This document shows positions 1 through 10,498 of a stretch of DNA of 64,000 nucleotides, piece by piece. The translations under genes were made by a program, and so were the position numbers. This stretch comes from an uncultured Desulfobulbaceae bacterium (GTDB lineage Bacteria; Desulfobacterota; Desulfobulbia; Desulfobulbales; CALZHT01). The notes beneath the pieces were generated by a model, which was given only the letters and a program-made list of their open reading frames with translations, was not told the origin of the DNA and did no database searches. The DNA is taken from positions 1 through 64,000 of the forward strand of contig CALZHT010000008.1 of NCBI GenBank assembly GCA_945787445.1, read 5' to 3'. The stretch's first letter is position 1, and each line of letters starts with the position of its first letter.

Positions 1-480
1 CTGTCCTGTAATCTCCATGCCGACCCGGGTTTAAAAAAGGTTTCTTCTGTGAATTATCAGCTGCGCGGGGGACTGGTTCCGTGGGGAACCCCGGTTAAGA
101 TCACGCGTGTTTTACGAAATAAGCTGTTGTTCAAGGATTTGGATAAAGACCAGATCTATTCTTATGAATTCCATTGGAAGACAAGAAGAGCTTCTTCGCT
201 TGCCAAACATGTCCAGCGGATATTCGTCGAAGATATTTCTTCCCTTAAAAAGAAGGTGGAAAGCCTTTCTGAAAAAGACAAGGATGGCATTTATAGTGGC
301 AAAGTATCTCCAGGCATGAGCAAGGAAGCAGTGATCGTTGCCATGGGCTACCCGCCCGAGTTCGCCAATCCTAAGCCGATGAAGGCCCGTGAATGGCACT
401 ATTGGCGAGGTAGATGGAGCAGGATTGTTGTAGCTTTTAACAGGAAAGGCCTGGTTTCTGAGATTATTGGCGGCTATTAA
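1..480 (+). CDS. Small secreted/lipoprotein-like protein, 5' end outside the window
   Basis: Frame is open from base 1 (LSCNLHADPGLKKVSSVNYQLRGG...), resembling a signal peptide/lipobox end; stop at 478-480. The listed start at 49 is an internal GTG. Confidence 0.6.
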   Translation: MSCNLHADPGLKKVSSVNYQLRGGLVPWGTPVKITRVLRNKLLFKDLDKDQIYSYEFHWKTRRASSLAKHVQRIFVEDISSLKKKVESLSEKDKDGIYSGKVSPGMSKEAVIVAMGYPPEFANPKPMKAREWHYWRGRWSRIVVAFNRKGLVSEIIGGY

Positions 481-668
481 AAAGGCAGGAAAAAGTCAGG
501 AATTAAAATTCGAGCATGAAAAACTGGACTTATTGGCATAATAAATGCGTTAATAGGATAATGGGCTCAAATAAAGGGCGTTCAGGGATACTTCCTTGAC
601 AAAAGTCTGAATTCTTATCATTTTGATTAGCTGTCATGGCCTTATCATATTTTTGCAGGGAGGAGAAT

Positions 669-1781
669 GTGAAAACGAGAATCAGCATACTAGTATCGAT
701 TTTTCTATTCTGTGCGGTCTTTGTATCCGCCCAGCAGCCCCAGGGGGATATTACCGTTGAGGCGGAAGGTTACGGTTCTTCTGGAAATGACGCAATCTTG
801 AAAGCGAAGAGAGAAGCGGTTGAAAAGGGAATCGGCACTATTCTTATCTCTGAAACCGAAGTGAAAAACTTTATCCTGCAAAAGGACGTCATCCTCACCA
901 AGACCATTGGAGCGGTAAAAAGTTATGATCTTTTAAAAGAGCAAAAACAACCAGATGGCCTTTACTATGCAAAAATCCGCGCTGTAGTTTCCACTGCAAG
1001 CATTATGGAAGACCTGATTGCCCTGAAAATTCTCCTGGAATCTATGGACAAGCCCCGCATGATGGTTTTGATCCACGAAGAGAAGGGCAATTCGGCTGAA
1101 ACGGCAATTCTTGATTACCTTAGGGAAAAAGAGTTTGAACTTGTTGATCCGGCTGCTGTGGCAGCCCTGATGCAAAAAGAAGACGCTCTTATCATGCGGG
1201 CCACCCAGGGAGATCCGGTGGCGGCGGCAAAACTGGGTGCAGAAAACGGCGCGGAATATGTTTTGGTTGGCCAGGTGAATAAGGGCTCCATGAGTTCCAC
1301 CCTGCTGCAGGACACCGGCATGAAATCGGGGCAGGCCAATATCACCGCAAAGGTGGTGAATGCATCAACCGCCAGGATCGTTGCTTCGAAAGCATCCCAG
1401 GGCGCCTATGCCCATATCTCCGAAGAAATCGCGCAGGCCAAAGCGACCGACAAGGCCGCCAGAAACCTCATGAACAGAAAGCTCTTCGAAACCATTGTTT
1501 CTTCTTTTCAAGACATGATAAATAACGGCATCACCTATGACGTCACAGTGAAAAATGTCAAAAATTTCAAGATGCAGAAAGATATTATGAAAACCTTTAA
1601 TGAACTGCAGGTCGTCTCGGTAAACAAACGAAGCTTCACCGGCGGCGAACTTAAGCTTTCCGTGGTTTTTAAAGGAAACGCCGATGCTTTTGGTGACGCT
1701 GTGGATGGAAGGTCGGTCAGCGACAAGAAACTATCAATCAATGATATGGTGGGCAACAGAATAGGTATCGTTGTGGAGTGA
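669..1781 (+). CDS. Secreted protein with FlgT/LPP20-like N-terminal region
   Basis: Signal peptide MKTRISILVSIFLFCAVFVSAQ followed by EAEGYGSSGNDAILKAKREAVEKGIG; GTG start near 669 more plausible than 636. Confidence 0.55.
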   Translation: MKTRISILVSIFLFCAVFVSAQQPQGDITVEAEGYGSSGNDAILKAKREAVEKGIGTILISETEVKNFILQKDVILTKTIGAVKSYDLLKEQKQPDGLYYAKIRAVVSTASIMEDLIALKILLESMDKPRMMVLIHEEKGNSAETAILDYLREKEFELVDPAAVAALMQKEDALIMRATQGDPVAAAKLGAENGAEYVLVGQVNKGSMSSTLLQDTGMKSGQANITAKVVNASTARIVASKASQGAYAHISEEIAQAKATDKAARNLMNRKLFETIVSSFQDMINNGITYDVTVKNVKNFKMQKDIMKTFNELQVVSVNKRSFTGGELKLSVVFKGNADAFGDAVDGRSVSDKKLSINDMVGNRIGIVVE

Positions 1782-1842
1782 AAAGGGATCAGCATTGCAG
1801 CCCTGTCATTGTCTAATCAGCTCAAATAAGGAGAGTTTTAGA

Positions 1843-3030
1843 GTGAAAAGGTTAACCGCCCTGGTGTTGATCCTCGTTTTTTCCTTTTGTCTTCCCCTTA
1901 ATGCGTGGTCGGATTACCGAAAGACGAAAATAGCTGTCCTTGATTTTGTGCTTCAGGGCGAAGGCTACGAAACCAAGGACATGGGAACCATTGTTGCGGA
2001 GTGGTTTATTACCGCCCTTGTTAAGGACGGCCGTTTTGATGTTATTGAACGCGGCCTTATGAATAAAATCCTTGGCGAGCAGAAACTCGTCATGACCGGA
2101 GTTGTGGATGAATCTACTGCCACCCAACTTGGCAAGCTTCTCGGTGTCAAAGTTATCATTTCCGGAACGGTTCTTAAGCTACAGAACGTCCTCGAAATAA
2201 ATGCACGAATCATTGATGTTGAAAGCGCCTCCATTATTGCGGCTGAAAACGTAAAAAGCACCACGGCCATCAGACTTCAGGACCTGGTGGTCAAGATGTC
2301 TGAAAAGATCATAAAAAACTTCCCTCTGGAAGGATACATTGTCAACAGAAAGGGTAAAACCGTAACCGTTGATCTAGGGCAACGGGCCGGCGTCAAGACG
2401 GGGATGAAATTTCTTGTCTATAAAGAGGGAAAAGTGATCAAGCATCCCAAAACAGGCGAAGTGCTTGATGTAGAAAAGATTCATACCGGAGAGGTGAAGA
2501 TCACCAATACCATGGGAAAAATCTCCGAAGGAGAAATTATAAAAGAGAAGTCCAAGGAGGCCATCACCTATGGACAATTGGTGAAAAGTATTATTGAAAA
2601 GACGGAGCCATTATCCAAGGAGCCTATTATAGCATCTCAAAGCGCCACAGCGACTGGATACTATTCCGCTCCCCCGGCGGCTTCGCAGCCAACAGCAGGT
2701 GCACGTGGCATGCGGCCTGGTTGGGATCCGCAGTCTGTCATGAAAAAACTCAAATCACCCAGCCCCATTCAAGTAAGGGAAGCAGCCAAGATCATTTTGC
2801 GAAAGTATATCAGTGATCCGCAGATGCTTGACGCTGCCAACGAGGTTCTTCTTGCCGGTTATAAAGTGAGGCCGCGAGACAGGAACCATGTGGATGCCAT
2901 GTCATATTTATGCAAGGTGCTTGGGAATTCAGGCCAGCCCAAATATGTTTCGACTCTCAGAGAAGTTGCAAAAAAATCAAAGAGCAAGAAATTGCGCGGA
3001 TACGCCAAGAAGAGTCTTGCCGGCCGCTGA
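1843..3030 (+). CDS. CsgG/FlgO-like secreted protein with C-terminal helical repeat region
   Basis: KTKIAVLDFVLQGEGYETKDMGTIVAEWFITALVKDGRFDVIERGLMNKILGEQ is typical of the CsgG/FlgO fold; signal peptide from GTG 1843. Confidence 0.65.
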   Translation: MKRLTALVLILVFSFCLPLNAWSDYRKTKIAVLDFVLQGEGYETKDMGTIVAEWFITALVKDGRFDVIERGLMNKILGEQKLVMTGVVDESTATQLGKLLGVKVIISGTVLKLQNVLEINARIIDVESASIIAAENVKSTTAIRLQDLVVKMSEKIIKNFPLEGYIVNRKGKTVTVDLGQRAGVKTGMKFLVYKEGKVIKHPKTGEVLDVEKIHTGEVKITNTMGKISEGEIIKEKSKEAITYGQLVKSIIEKTEPLSKEPIIASQSATATGYYSAPPAASQPTAGARGMRPGWDPQSVMKKLKSPSPIQVREAAKIILRKYISDPQMLDAANEVLLAGYKVRPRDRNHVDAMSYLCKVLGNSGQPKYVSTLREVAKKSKSKKLRGYAKKSLAGR

Positions 3031-3107
3031 TTGCTCTTGTTATATGGAAGAGTTTAATGCAGCCCAGGTGAAGGACCTTTGGCCCTCAAGGGTAAAAACA
3101 ATTTGAT

Positions 3108-3147
3108 GCTGCCATGTTTCTATGAAATATGGCAGCCTCTTTTTTTG
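3108..3147 (+). terminator. Rho-independent terminator
   Basis: gctgccat...atggcagc stem followed by ctcttttttt. Confidence 0.7.
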
Positions 3148-3200
3148 CCGGCACTAGCCGGTAACCCTTCGTGTCAAAAAAATATTGCGCATAGAGGATC

Positions 3201-3929
3201 ATGGAAAAGGCACGGACAGTCTTAATCACAGGAGCGAGTAGGGGAATCGGCGCAGCAATTGCGGGTAGATTGGCGAGGGCCGGGTATGACATCCTGCTGA
3301 ATTATCATTCCAGTCATGAAGCCGCAGCTCTTGTTCAAAAAGAAATAGAGTCTTGTGGTCGAAACTGTACACTGCTTCCTTTTGATGTTGGTGATGAAGC
3401 GCAAGTGGAAAAAACCCTGTCCACAATCATCGAGCATAATGTCCCCTATGCATTGGTTCACAATGCAGGCGTGACGAGAGATACATTGGCGGCCATGATG
3501 AGCAGGTCTGACTGGGATACCGTTATCAATGTGCATCTCACCGCATTTTTTCTGTTGACCCGCTTGATGGTCAAGGTCATGCTCCCCAAAAGAGAAGGGA
3601 GGATAATTGCCGTTGCTTCCGTTTCAGGGGAAACGGGGCAGGCGGGCCAGATGAATTATTCCGCTGCCAAAGCAGGGCTTATCGGCGCCTGTAAGGCGCT
3701 TGCCAGAGAGACGGCCAAGCGCAATATTCTCGTTAATGTCGTTTCCCCTGGTCTTATTGAAACCGAAATGATTGCAGGGCTCCCCATAGAGAAACTTCTT
3801 CCTGCCATCCCCCTGGGCCGAATCGGCAGGAGTGAAGAAGTCGCCGGCATTGTTAATTTTCTCCTCAGCGATGAGGCAACCTATATCACTGGCCAGGTAA
3901 TTGGCGTTAACGGTGGTCTTTATATGTAA
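3201..3929 (+). CDS. fabG: 3-oxoacyl-ACP reductase (FabG/ApeQ-like SDR)
   Basis: TGASRGIGAAIA, YSAAKAG, NGGLYM C-terminus; first gene of the plus-strand biosynthetic operon. Confidence 0.85.
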   Translation: MEKARTVLITGASRGIGAAIAGRLARAGYDILLNYHSSHEAAALVQKEIESCGRNCTLLPFDVGDEAQVEKTLSTIIEHNVPYALVHNAGVTRDTLAAMMSRSDWDTVINVHLTAFFLLTRLMVKVMLPKREGRIIAVASVSGETGQAGQMNYSAAKAGLIGACKALARETAKRNILVNVVSPGLIETEMIAGLPIEKLLPAIPLGRIGRSEEVAGIVNFLLSDEATYITGQVIGVNGGLYM

Positions 3930-3968
3930 AGAGTACGAGCCCGAAATATTCATCACCGTCTAGATAAA

Positions 3969-4409
3969 ATGGATAAAGGAATTCTGCCGGAATCAGCTGA
4001 TAAATTTGTGCCCCACCGCCCTCCCATGTTGCTTATAGAACAGTTTGTCGAGCGGAGCAAGGAAGATACGGCCGGGATTGCCACGGCAACCGCCCCTTCG
4101 GAAGGACTTTTCATGGGGCCGGACTCTGAAATCATCCCTGAGTATTTTATCGAACTTATTGCGCAGACCACAGCCGCTATAAATGGATATGATGCCCTTG
4201 TTGAAGGTAATCCCCCTGCAAAGGGCTTCCTGGTTGGGATTGACAAGTTTGTCTGGAAGGGCCAGGCAGTACCTGGAGAGAAACTCAGGATCACAGCAAA
4301 AAAAATCTTTGAATTTGGTGCGGTGGCTATCATTGATGGTTTTGTGTATGGGGAAACCGGCAACGAGATAGTAAGCGGCAAGATAAAAGTATGGGAGGAA
4401 AGTGATTGA
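3969..4409 (+). CDS. Hotdog-fold 3-hydroxyacyl-ACP dehydratase (ApeP-like)
   Basis: FVPHRPPMLLIEQF motif; position after FabG as in APE clusters. Confidence 0.7.
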   Translation: MDKGILPESADKFVPHRPPMLLIEQFVERSKEDTAGIATATAPSEGLFMGPDSEIIPEYFIELIAQTTAAINGYDALVEGNPPAKGFLVGIDKFVWKGQAVPGEKLRITAKKIFEFGAVAIIDGFVYGETGNEIVSGKIKVWEESD

Positions 4410-4427
4410 AAATAGCAAGGATGGAAT

Positions 4428-4536
4428 ATTGATAATCCCGCTAAAAGTCGGGAAATCGGTTAATGTGCCATGTAATTTCAAAAATTTACAAAGAAATACA
4501 TCGATGAAATCGAAATTTTTCGATTTCATCGATATT
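4428..4536. repeat. Dispersed MITE-like hairpin repeat, family 1 copy A
   Basis: gataatcccgctaaaagtcgggaaatcggttaatgtgccatgtaatttcaa...aatacatcgatgaaatcgaaatttttcgatttcatcga; same architecture as copies at 38753, 39080, 50519. Confidence 0.85.
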
Positions 4537-4607
4537 GCATTTTTAACTTTTTAGTAATTACTGAGCAGGATTTTTCATAGTTTATCAACTTTGATCTATA
4601 GTAAAGA

Positions 4608-5264
4608 ATGTGGTGTAGTGTGCAAGCCGGCCGTCAGCTTATGGCCTTATTTTTCTTCATAATTTTCATTTTCTTCCCTTTTGCTGACAGCTGCAGGGCA
4701 GATGAACTTGCGGCATTTTTAAAAAAGGTGGAAGAAAAGGCCGTGACGGTTACCTCTTTTTCTTGTGCTTTTAAACAGGAGCGGCATCTGTCCATATTTT
4801 CCAAACCCGTCTTGTTTTATGGAAACCTCACCATTGTAAGGCCGGATCGTTTACGTTGGGAATTCAACAAGCCGTTGGGCTCGGTATTGGTCCTTGACGG
4901 CTCGCAAGGATTGCGTTGCTCCGGCAACAGCAAGCCTCAGAAATTTGATATTACCGGCAATCCGGTGATGCGGATTGTGTTCAGACAATTATGGGCCTGG
5001 ATGAACGGAGAATATTCCCGTATGCGGGAAGCCTACGATATATCCCTGCTATCAGATAAAACCGGCATTGTCCTGCATCCATTGGAGAAGGCCATGGCAT
5101 CCGTTGTTTCCACCATTATTATCCTTTTTGATTCCACCACTCTTCAGCCCGTCAATGTGGAAATCCACGAATCTTCAGGTGATAAAACCCTGCTGCAATT
5201 CAGCGACTATATTCTTAATCCCTCTGTGAACAGAGCTCTGTTTACCCAGTGCAGTAGCCAGTGA
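4608..5264 (+). CDS. Outer-membrane lipoprotein carrier LolA-like protein (ApeL-like)
   Basis: FSCAFKQERHLSIFSKPVLFYGNLTIVRPDRLRWEF... LolA signature; precedes the MMPL exporter. Confidence 0.75.
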   Translation: MWCSVQAGRQLMALFFFIIFIFFPFADSCRADELAAFLKKVEEKAVTVTSFSCAFKQERHLSIFSKPVLFYGNLTIVRPDRLRWEFNKPLGSVLVLDGSQGLRCSGNSKPQKFDITGNPVMRIVFRQLWAWMNGEYSRMREAYDISLLSDKTGIVLHPLEKAMASVVSTIIILFDSTTLQPVNVEIHESSGDKTLLQFSDYILNPSVNRALFTQCSSQ

Positions 5265-7663
5265 ATACTAAAGCCGTTCTCATTCGGTGGAGTCTCGTGC
5301 TCATTGTCACAATGGTTGGCGCTTTTTTAGCCAGGGACGTTGATTTACGTGAGGATGCTTTGGATCTTCTGCCTTCGGGAGCAGTGGAGCAAGATTTTAC
5401 ATTGCTTGCACGCCTTGGCCTTGTCAACAGGATTTTTATAAGCATTGATAAGGCTGCCATGGGAGAGAAACAGAAGCAAAAACTCCCAGACAAGGAATTG
5501 CTTTCCAGTGCAGAATCAGTGGGCAAGGCCTTTTCCGCAAGTCCATTTTTTAAGCAAGTATTCTACCGTCTGCCTGAGGAGACGAATCGTTTTTTATACG
5601 ACCAGCTTTGGCATCATTTGCCCGCTTTTCTGGGGCCCGCAGATCTACGCGAAATTGAAGGGCTTCTTGCTGGCGATGGATTAAACAAAGCGCTTATAGA
5701 TAACTTCGTTTTGCTAAACAGTGTTCCTGGGATCGCGCTCAAAGAACAGATCAGGCGGGATCCATTAGGTTTTTTTAACCTGGTGATGAAGCGACTTGAG
5801 AATCTCCGCGGCGAAATTGCCGTTGAGGTGCGCGACGGCTATTTTTTGAGCAAAAACGGCAATAGTTGCCTGTTGTGGGCGGAAAGTACTGTTTCATTGA
5901 CTGACTCCCAAACGGCTGAGAAGGTGCAGCAGGAAATAGACCGGATACTCGATGAGAATCTTACTCCTGGTATTGAGGCGCGAATTATCGGTAGTCTTCC
6001 CCATACCCTTGCCAATGCCCGAACTGTCAGGAGTGACCTGCAAAGATTGTTGCCCCTGGCCCTGGCTGGGTTGGTGATTCTTTTCCTTGTGGCCTTCCGG
6101 GACCTGCGTGCCCTGCTGGTGGTGATGGTGCCATTTTTGGCGGCCCCTGCGGCGTTAGGGGTAGTCATGCTTTTTCATGATACAGTGAGTGCTATTGCCC
6201 TGGGCTTTGGTATTGTCCTGCTGGGTATTTCTGTTGATTTTGCCATCCATCTTTTCATGGGACTTTCAAGGGGAGAGGATTCCCGTGATAATCTGCTCAG
6301 AAAACTACAACGACCGATCTTACTGGCCACTGCCTCTACTCTTAGTGTTTTTATGGTCTTGCTTTTTTCCCAAGTACCTTCCCACCGGCAGATGGCCCTT
6401 CTTGCCATTGCCGGCATTTCCCTTGCATCAGCTTTTGCCTGGTTTCTCATCCCTACTTTGGTAAAAAACAAAAACAGATCCAACAATTCAGCACATATCC
6501 TCTTATCTCGGCTCAGCTTTTCATCGCCATTGAGGAATTTTGTAGCGATACCCTTGTGGCTCCTGTTGGTTGTTAGCGGTCTGTTTGCCTGGCCGCAGCT
6601 TCGATACAACGGCGACCTGAAAACTTTCGATGTTTCTGACCCGCGCATTGCATCCCAGGAGAAAAAATTTTATGAAAGCTGGGGCCGGAAAGGGGAGCAG
6701 TCTTTTATTTTTTCAACAGGTAAGAGTTTATCCGAGGCCTTGGAAAAAAATGATTATATCAACGAAGCATTACAGGCGAGGATTTCCGGATACCAAACCA
6801 TAGCCTTTCTCCTTCCAAGCCCTGTCACTCAGCTCCGGAATATTGCAAACTGGAAGGCTTTTTGGAAAATGCGTCATACGTCATTTATGCATGATTTTCA
6901 AAACGGGGCAATCGAGCTGGGCTTCAGTAGCATTGCCTTCAAACCTTTCTTTGACTGGCTGGCATTCGAGCCTGAACCGATATCACCGGAGAATTTTGTA
7001 AACTCCCCTCTTGCTCCTATTTTTGCTACACTACTCCGCGTGCCTGAACATGATGTTACGGGGGAACCTACAAAAGATGAAGATCTTTATCTGGTGGCAA
7101 CTGTTGTCCCTGAAAGCCAGGTTTCAGAAGAGATTTTATCCGCCATCGAAGAGAAGATCCCCGGCGTGAAAGTACTGTCCAATGCTTCATGGCGAGAGCG
7201 GGTTGAGAACCTGCTGCGCAAAGATATTATCAGGTTATCCGGTGCCGCGGCATTGCTGGTTTTTTGCATGATTATCTGTTTTTTCAGGAGCGGCCGGGTG
7301 GTGCTCGCGGTTTTGGCCCCGGTGCTCTCGGCCCTTTCGGCAATGGCTGTTTTTGATCTGCTGACCACCCGGGACTTAAATCTCATGCATGTGCTGATGG
7401 GAATCATGGTGATTGGTCTAAGCGTTGATTATGGGATATTCATGGTGTGTGCCATGCAGGAAGGAATATCAAAAACCACGGTTCTTGCGGTGAGCACCTG
7501 TGCCGCCAGTACCCTGGTTGGATTTGGCGTCCTGGCTTTTGCCGTTCATCCAGTTCTGCAGTCTTTGGGAGTTACGGTACTTGCCGGAATAGGAGCGGCA
7601 TGGCCCACAGCATTATTGGTCACTCCCGTATTGTTGGGGAATCCGGAAAGGGCCGGGGAATGA
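5261..7663 (+). CDS. MMPL/RND-family exporter (ApeM-like)
   Basis: 800 aa, two blocks of TM helices, LGISVDFAIHLFMG and IGLSVDYGIFMV motifs; overlaps neighbouring genes. Confidence 0.8.
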   Translation: MNTKAVLIRWSLVLIVTMVGAFLARDVDLREDALDLLPSGAVEQDFTLLARLGLVNRIFISIDKAAMGEKQKQKLPDKELLSSAESVGKAFSASPFFKQVFYRLPEETNRFLYDQLWHHLPAFLGPADLREIEGLLAGDGLNKALIDNFVLLNSVPGIALKEQIRRDPLGFFNLVMKRLENLRGEIAVEVRDGYFLSKNGNSCLLWAESTVSLTDSQTAEKVQQEIDRILDENLTPGIEARIIGSLPHTLANARTVRSDLQRLLPLALAGLVILFLVAFRDLRALLVVMVPFLAAPAALGVVMLFHDTVSAIALGFGIVLLGISVDFAIHLFMGLSRGEDSRDNLLRKLQRPILLATASTLSVFMVLLFSQVPSHRQMALLAIAGISLASAFAWFLIPTLVKNKNRSNNSAHILLSRLSFSSPLRNFVAIPLWLLLVVSGLFAWPQLRYNGDLKTFDVSDPRIASQEKKFYESWGRKGEQSFIFSTGKSLSEALEKNDYINEALQARISGYQTIAFLLPSPVTQLRNIANWKAFWKMRHTSFMHDFQNGAIELGFSSIAFKPFFDWLAFEPEPISPENFVNSPLAPIFATLLRVPEHDVTGEPTKDEDLYLVATVVPESQVSEEILSAIEEKIPGVKVLSNASWRERVENLLRKDIIRLSGAAALLVFCMIICFFRSGRVVLAVLAPVLSALSAMAVFDLLTTRDLNLMHVLMGIMVIGLSVDYGIFMVCAMQEGISKTTVLAVSTCAASTLVGFGVLAFAVHPVLQSLGVTVLAGIGAAWPTALLVTPVLLGNPERAGE

Positions 7664-8217
7664 TACGGATAGTGCTTTATCTGGTTGTTTCGGCCCAACT
7701 TTTTGGGTGTTCGGCCCAGGATATGCGGCCGTTCCCAAGAATTCCTGCAGCCCTCTCCACTTCTGAAAGTCTGTGGCAGGTCCGGATTGAACATTGGCGC
7801 AAAGAACGATTTTCCGGACTGCTTGCCTTGCGGAAGGCAGGGGAGGATATAGGGGTGGTACTCCTGGACAGCACCGGCATAAAGTTGATGGAGGCTGTTG
7901 TCTCCAGGGATCGTGCCCCCAGGATCATTTACGCCATGCATGCTATTCGAGAGCACAATTTACCTGACTATCTCTGCCGTTCATTGCAAAGAATATTTCA
8001 TGTAGAACCTGATGGTCAGCCATGTTCCAGGGCGTGGTTGTATTCGTTGTGTAGATATGCGCTCACTTCGGAACATGGAATAAAACGTGCGGGATACGGA
8101 CCTGTGGTGCTATGGAAAGTTGATTTTTTTACTGATTCAAGTAATGCTGATCCAATGGTTCGGTCCATCAGATACTCCTCTTGGCCCGGGCCTAAACTTA
8201 AACTTGAACTGCTGTAA
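7660..8217 (+). CDS. DUF3261-like lipoprotein (ApeN-like)
   Basis: ATGA overlap with the MMPL stop; lipobox VSAQLFGCSA; synteny with APE clusters. Confidence 0.6.
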   Translation: MIRIVLYLVVSAQLFGCSAQDMRPFPRIPAALSTSESLWQVRIEHWRKERFSGLLALRKAGEDIGVVLLDSTGIKLMEAVVSRDRAPRIIYAMHAIREHNLPDYLCRSLQRIFHVEPDGQPCSRAWLYSLCRYALTSEHGIKRAGYGPVVLWKVDFFTDSSNADPMVRSIRYSSWPGPKLKLELL

Positions 8218-8223
8218 AGACAC

Positions 8224-8622
8224 ATGAAAAAAAAACGAGCTGAGCTTTGCCTGTTTGATGATTGGTTTGATAGGGTTCTGTTTGATTTTTCCATCCACCA
8301 AAGGGTTCCGAAAAAAGTAGAGGCAGCGATAATTTTTCCTCAAGACTTTCCAGCATTTTCCGGTCATTTCCCAGAGGAGTCAGTGCTGCCCGCTATTGTA
8401 CAGTTACTTTTTATTCGTAAGCTTACAGAAAAGGCCTTAGGCAAGCAGTTTGTTCCATCTGTTCTCCACCGGGTTAAGTTCAGCGGTGTCATCCGGCCGG
8501 ATGAGAAAATATCTCTGTTGGCAAAAGTAACCGAAGAGACCGATCAGGTGGTGGTTGATTTTTCCATCCGTCGGAAAGGCAAGAACGTTGCTACAGGAAC
8601 CGTTATCTATACAACCCGGTAA
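8224..8622 (+). CDS. Hotdog-fold dehydratase (ApeI-like)
   Basis: FPAFSGHFPEESVLPAIVQL is the FabA/Z-like ApeI motif. Confidence 0.7.
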   Translation: MKKKRAELCLFDDWFDRVLFDFSIHQRVPKKVEAAIIFPQDFPAFSGHFPEESVLPAIVQLLFIRKLTEKALGKQFVPSVLHRVKFSGVIRPDEKISLLAKVTEETDQVVVDFSIRRKGKNVATGTVIYTTR

Positions 8623-8627
8623 ATGTT

Positions 8628-9089
8628 ATGGGATTTCAACAGCAATATTTTGATTTGGATCCGGATGGACCGCCGCCTTTATCGGTTATAACCAAGCGAA
8701 GGGTCCGTTTTGAAGAAATAGATATGCTCGGCATTGTCTGGCATGGCCGTTATGCGAGCTACATGGAAGATGGGCGAGTGGCCTTTGGTGATCGTTATGG
8801 CCTGAGTTACAAGAATTTTAAAGAGGCCGCCATTGCGGCGCCCATTGTGCAAATGCATATAGATTATCGCGCGCCGCTTTATTTTGATGATACTTTTCAG
8901 ATCAAAGTAAACCTCCACTGGTGTAGTTCCTTGCGGCTTAACTTTGAATACGTGATTACCAAAGAGGAGCAGTTAATAGCTAAAGGGTACACGGTTCAAC
9001 TTCTGACCGAAGTTTCAGGAGACGTGCTTCTTATGCCACCGGATATGGTGCGCGAATTCAGGACACGCTGGCAGGAAGGATCCATCTGA
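8628..9089 (+). CDS. Acyl-CoA/ACP thioesterase, 4HBT type (ApeK-like)
   Basis: VRFEEIDMLGIVWHGRYASYMEDGRVAFGDRYG typical 4HBT motif. Confidence 0.8.
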   Translation: MGFQQQYFDLDPDGPPPLSVITKRRVRFEEIDMLGIVWHGRYASYMEDGRVAFGDRYGLSYKNFKEAAIAAPIVQMHIDYRAPLYFDDTFQIKVNLHWCSSLRLNFEYVITKEEQLIAKGYTVQLLTEVSGDVLLMPPDMVREFRTRWQEGSI

Positions 9090-10195
9090 TGGAACGGATT
9101 GTTATCGTGGCGGCAAGGGCGAATACTGCTCTGGGCAATTTGGATGCTACCTGGGATGGTATTTTCGCCGGCCGATCAGCGCTTGCCCCATCCAATCTGA
9201 GCGGTCCACCCGGAGAATATCCCGTTGGGATGATCACAGGTCTTGCTGACGACTGGGGAAGCAAGGACCGGATTGAATCTCTGCTTTGCATGCTTTTAGA
9301 TGATATTCCTCCAATACCTCAGAAAACAGCCCTTGTGGTGGCGACGACCAAGGGCGCGGTCGATGAATTATTGAGTAAACCGGCAGGACCGTGGCCCATG
9401 CAACCATGGGACCTCGGCAACAGTATCGCTGAAAAAACCGGGCTGCGCGGCCCGGTCAGCACTGTGAGCGGTGCCTGCGCTTCAGGCACCTTGGCCCTGA
9501 TTACCGCAGCGCAGCGTCTGGTGTCCGGCGAAGTTCATACAGCCCTTGTCCTGGGCGTAGATGTCTTGAGCAGATTTGTGTTGTCAGGATTTTCAAAACT
9601 GCAGGCTGTCTCACCATCACCCTGCCGTCCATTTGACAAAGACAGGAAAGGTCTTTCCCTTGGTGAAGGTGCAGGCTTACTGCTGCTGAGCACAGAGCAG
9701 GAGGCCAGGAAACAGGGATGGCCACTGCTCGCTGAGGTGAGTGGCTGGGGAGCTGCCTGCGATGCAAGTCATATCACAGCCCCCAGCAGAGAGGCATCGG
9801 GCTTGCGGGCCGCTATTATGGCGGCAACTTCCAATGGCAAAATCAAGGTAGGCGGTATCAACGCACATGGAACCGGCACCCGTTTCAATGATGCCATGGA
9901 ACTGTTTGCCTTTAGAACCCTCTGGCAGAATCAACCGGTGTTTCATTCCGTAAAAGGAGCAATTGGCCATTGTTTGGGGGCAGCGGGAGTCATAGAGGCT
10001 GCTCTTGCCATAAAGAGCCTGGCGACGGGTACAATTCCTCCAACTGTTGGCCTGGAAAACCCTGATCCAGAGGCTTTCAACATTTCAGGTAATGAAATCC
10101 TTCCTTTGTCAGATCCAACAGTCTTGAGCTGTAATTCCGGTTTCGGTGGTATTAATGCTGCCGTTGTTCTCAGCAGGTCGGAAGCTTCTGGTTAA
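9089..10195 (+). CDS. Beta-ketoacyl-ACP synthase (FabF/ApeO-like)
   Basis: VSGACASGTLAL (Cys), NAHGTGT (His), GHCLGAAG (His). Confidence 0.85.
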   Translation: MERIVIVAARANTALGNLDATWDGIFAGRSALAPSNLSGPPGEYPVGMITGLADDWGSKDRIESLLCMLLDDIPPIPQKTALVVATTKGAVDELLSKPAGPWPMQPWDLGNSIAEKTGLRGPVSTVSGACASGTLALITAAQRLVSGEVHTALVLGVDVLSRFVLSGFSKLQAVSPSPCRPFDKDRKGLSLGEGAGLLLLSTEQEARKQGWPLLAEVSGWGAACDASHITAPSREASGLRAAIMAATSNGKIKVGGINAHGTGTRFNDAMELFAFRTLWQNQPVFHSVKGAIGHCLGAAGVIEAALAIKSLATGTIPPTVGLENPDPEAFNISGNEILPLSDPTVLSCNSGFGGINAAVVLSRSEASG

Positions 10196-10498
10196 AGGCG
10201 AGGCAGAAATACCAGTTGACTCTTATGGAATCCGCAAGTATTCTTTAACACACTAATGCATCCTGGCGTTTCTGCTGTCCTGGCAGAAGATAATAAATTT
10301 GATAGATACAGGGAGGGAAGAATGAAAAGGGAGGTATTGCTTATTGCCGCAGGTGTAATATTCTGAGAATTTTTTTAGGAAACACCACGTCAAGGCAGTA
10401 ACATTTTTTTTGATTTTGCGGTATATTGTCAAATTCCCAAGTTTTTTAAGCCTTTCTTTTTTAGCGAAGAGTCGATTTACTGGTAAATTCCCAAAGAC

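Noticed and set aside
3993-4529. 178-aa minus-strand ORF opposite the ApeP-like dehydratase
   Set aside because: Antisense of a conserved gene and of repeat copy A; no recognisable motifs.
7447-7659. N-terminal part of the ORF 7447-8217
   Set aside because: Overlaps the MMPL coding region; the real start is the ATG at 7660 with a lipoprotein signal peptide.
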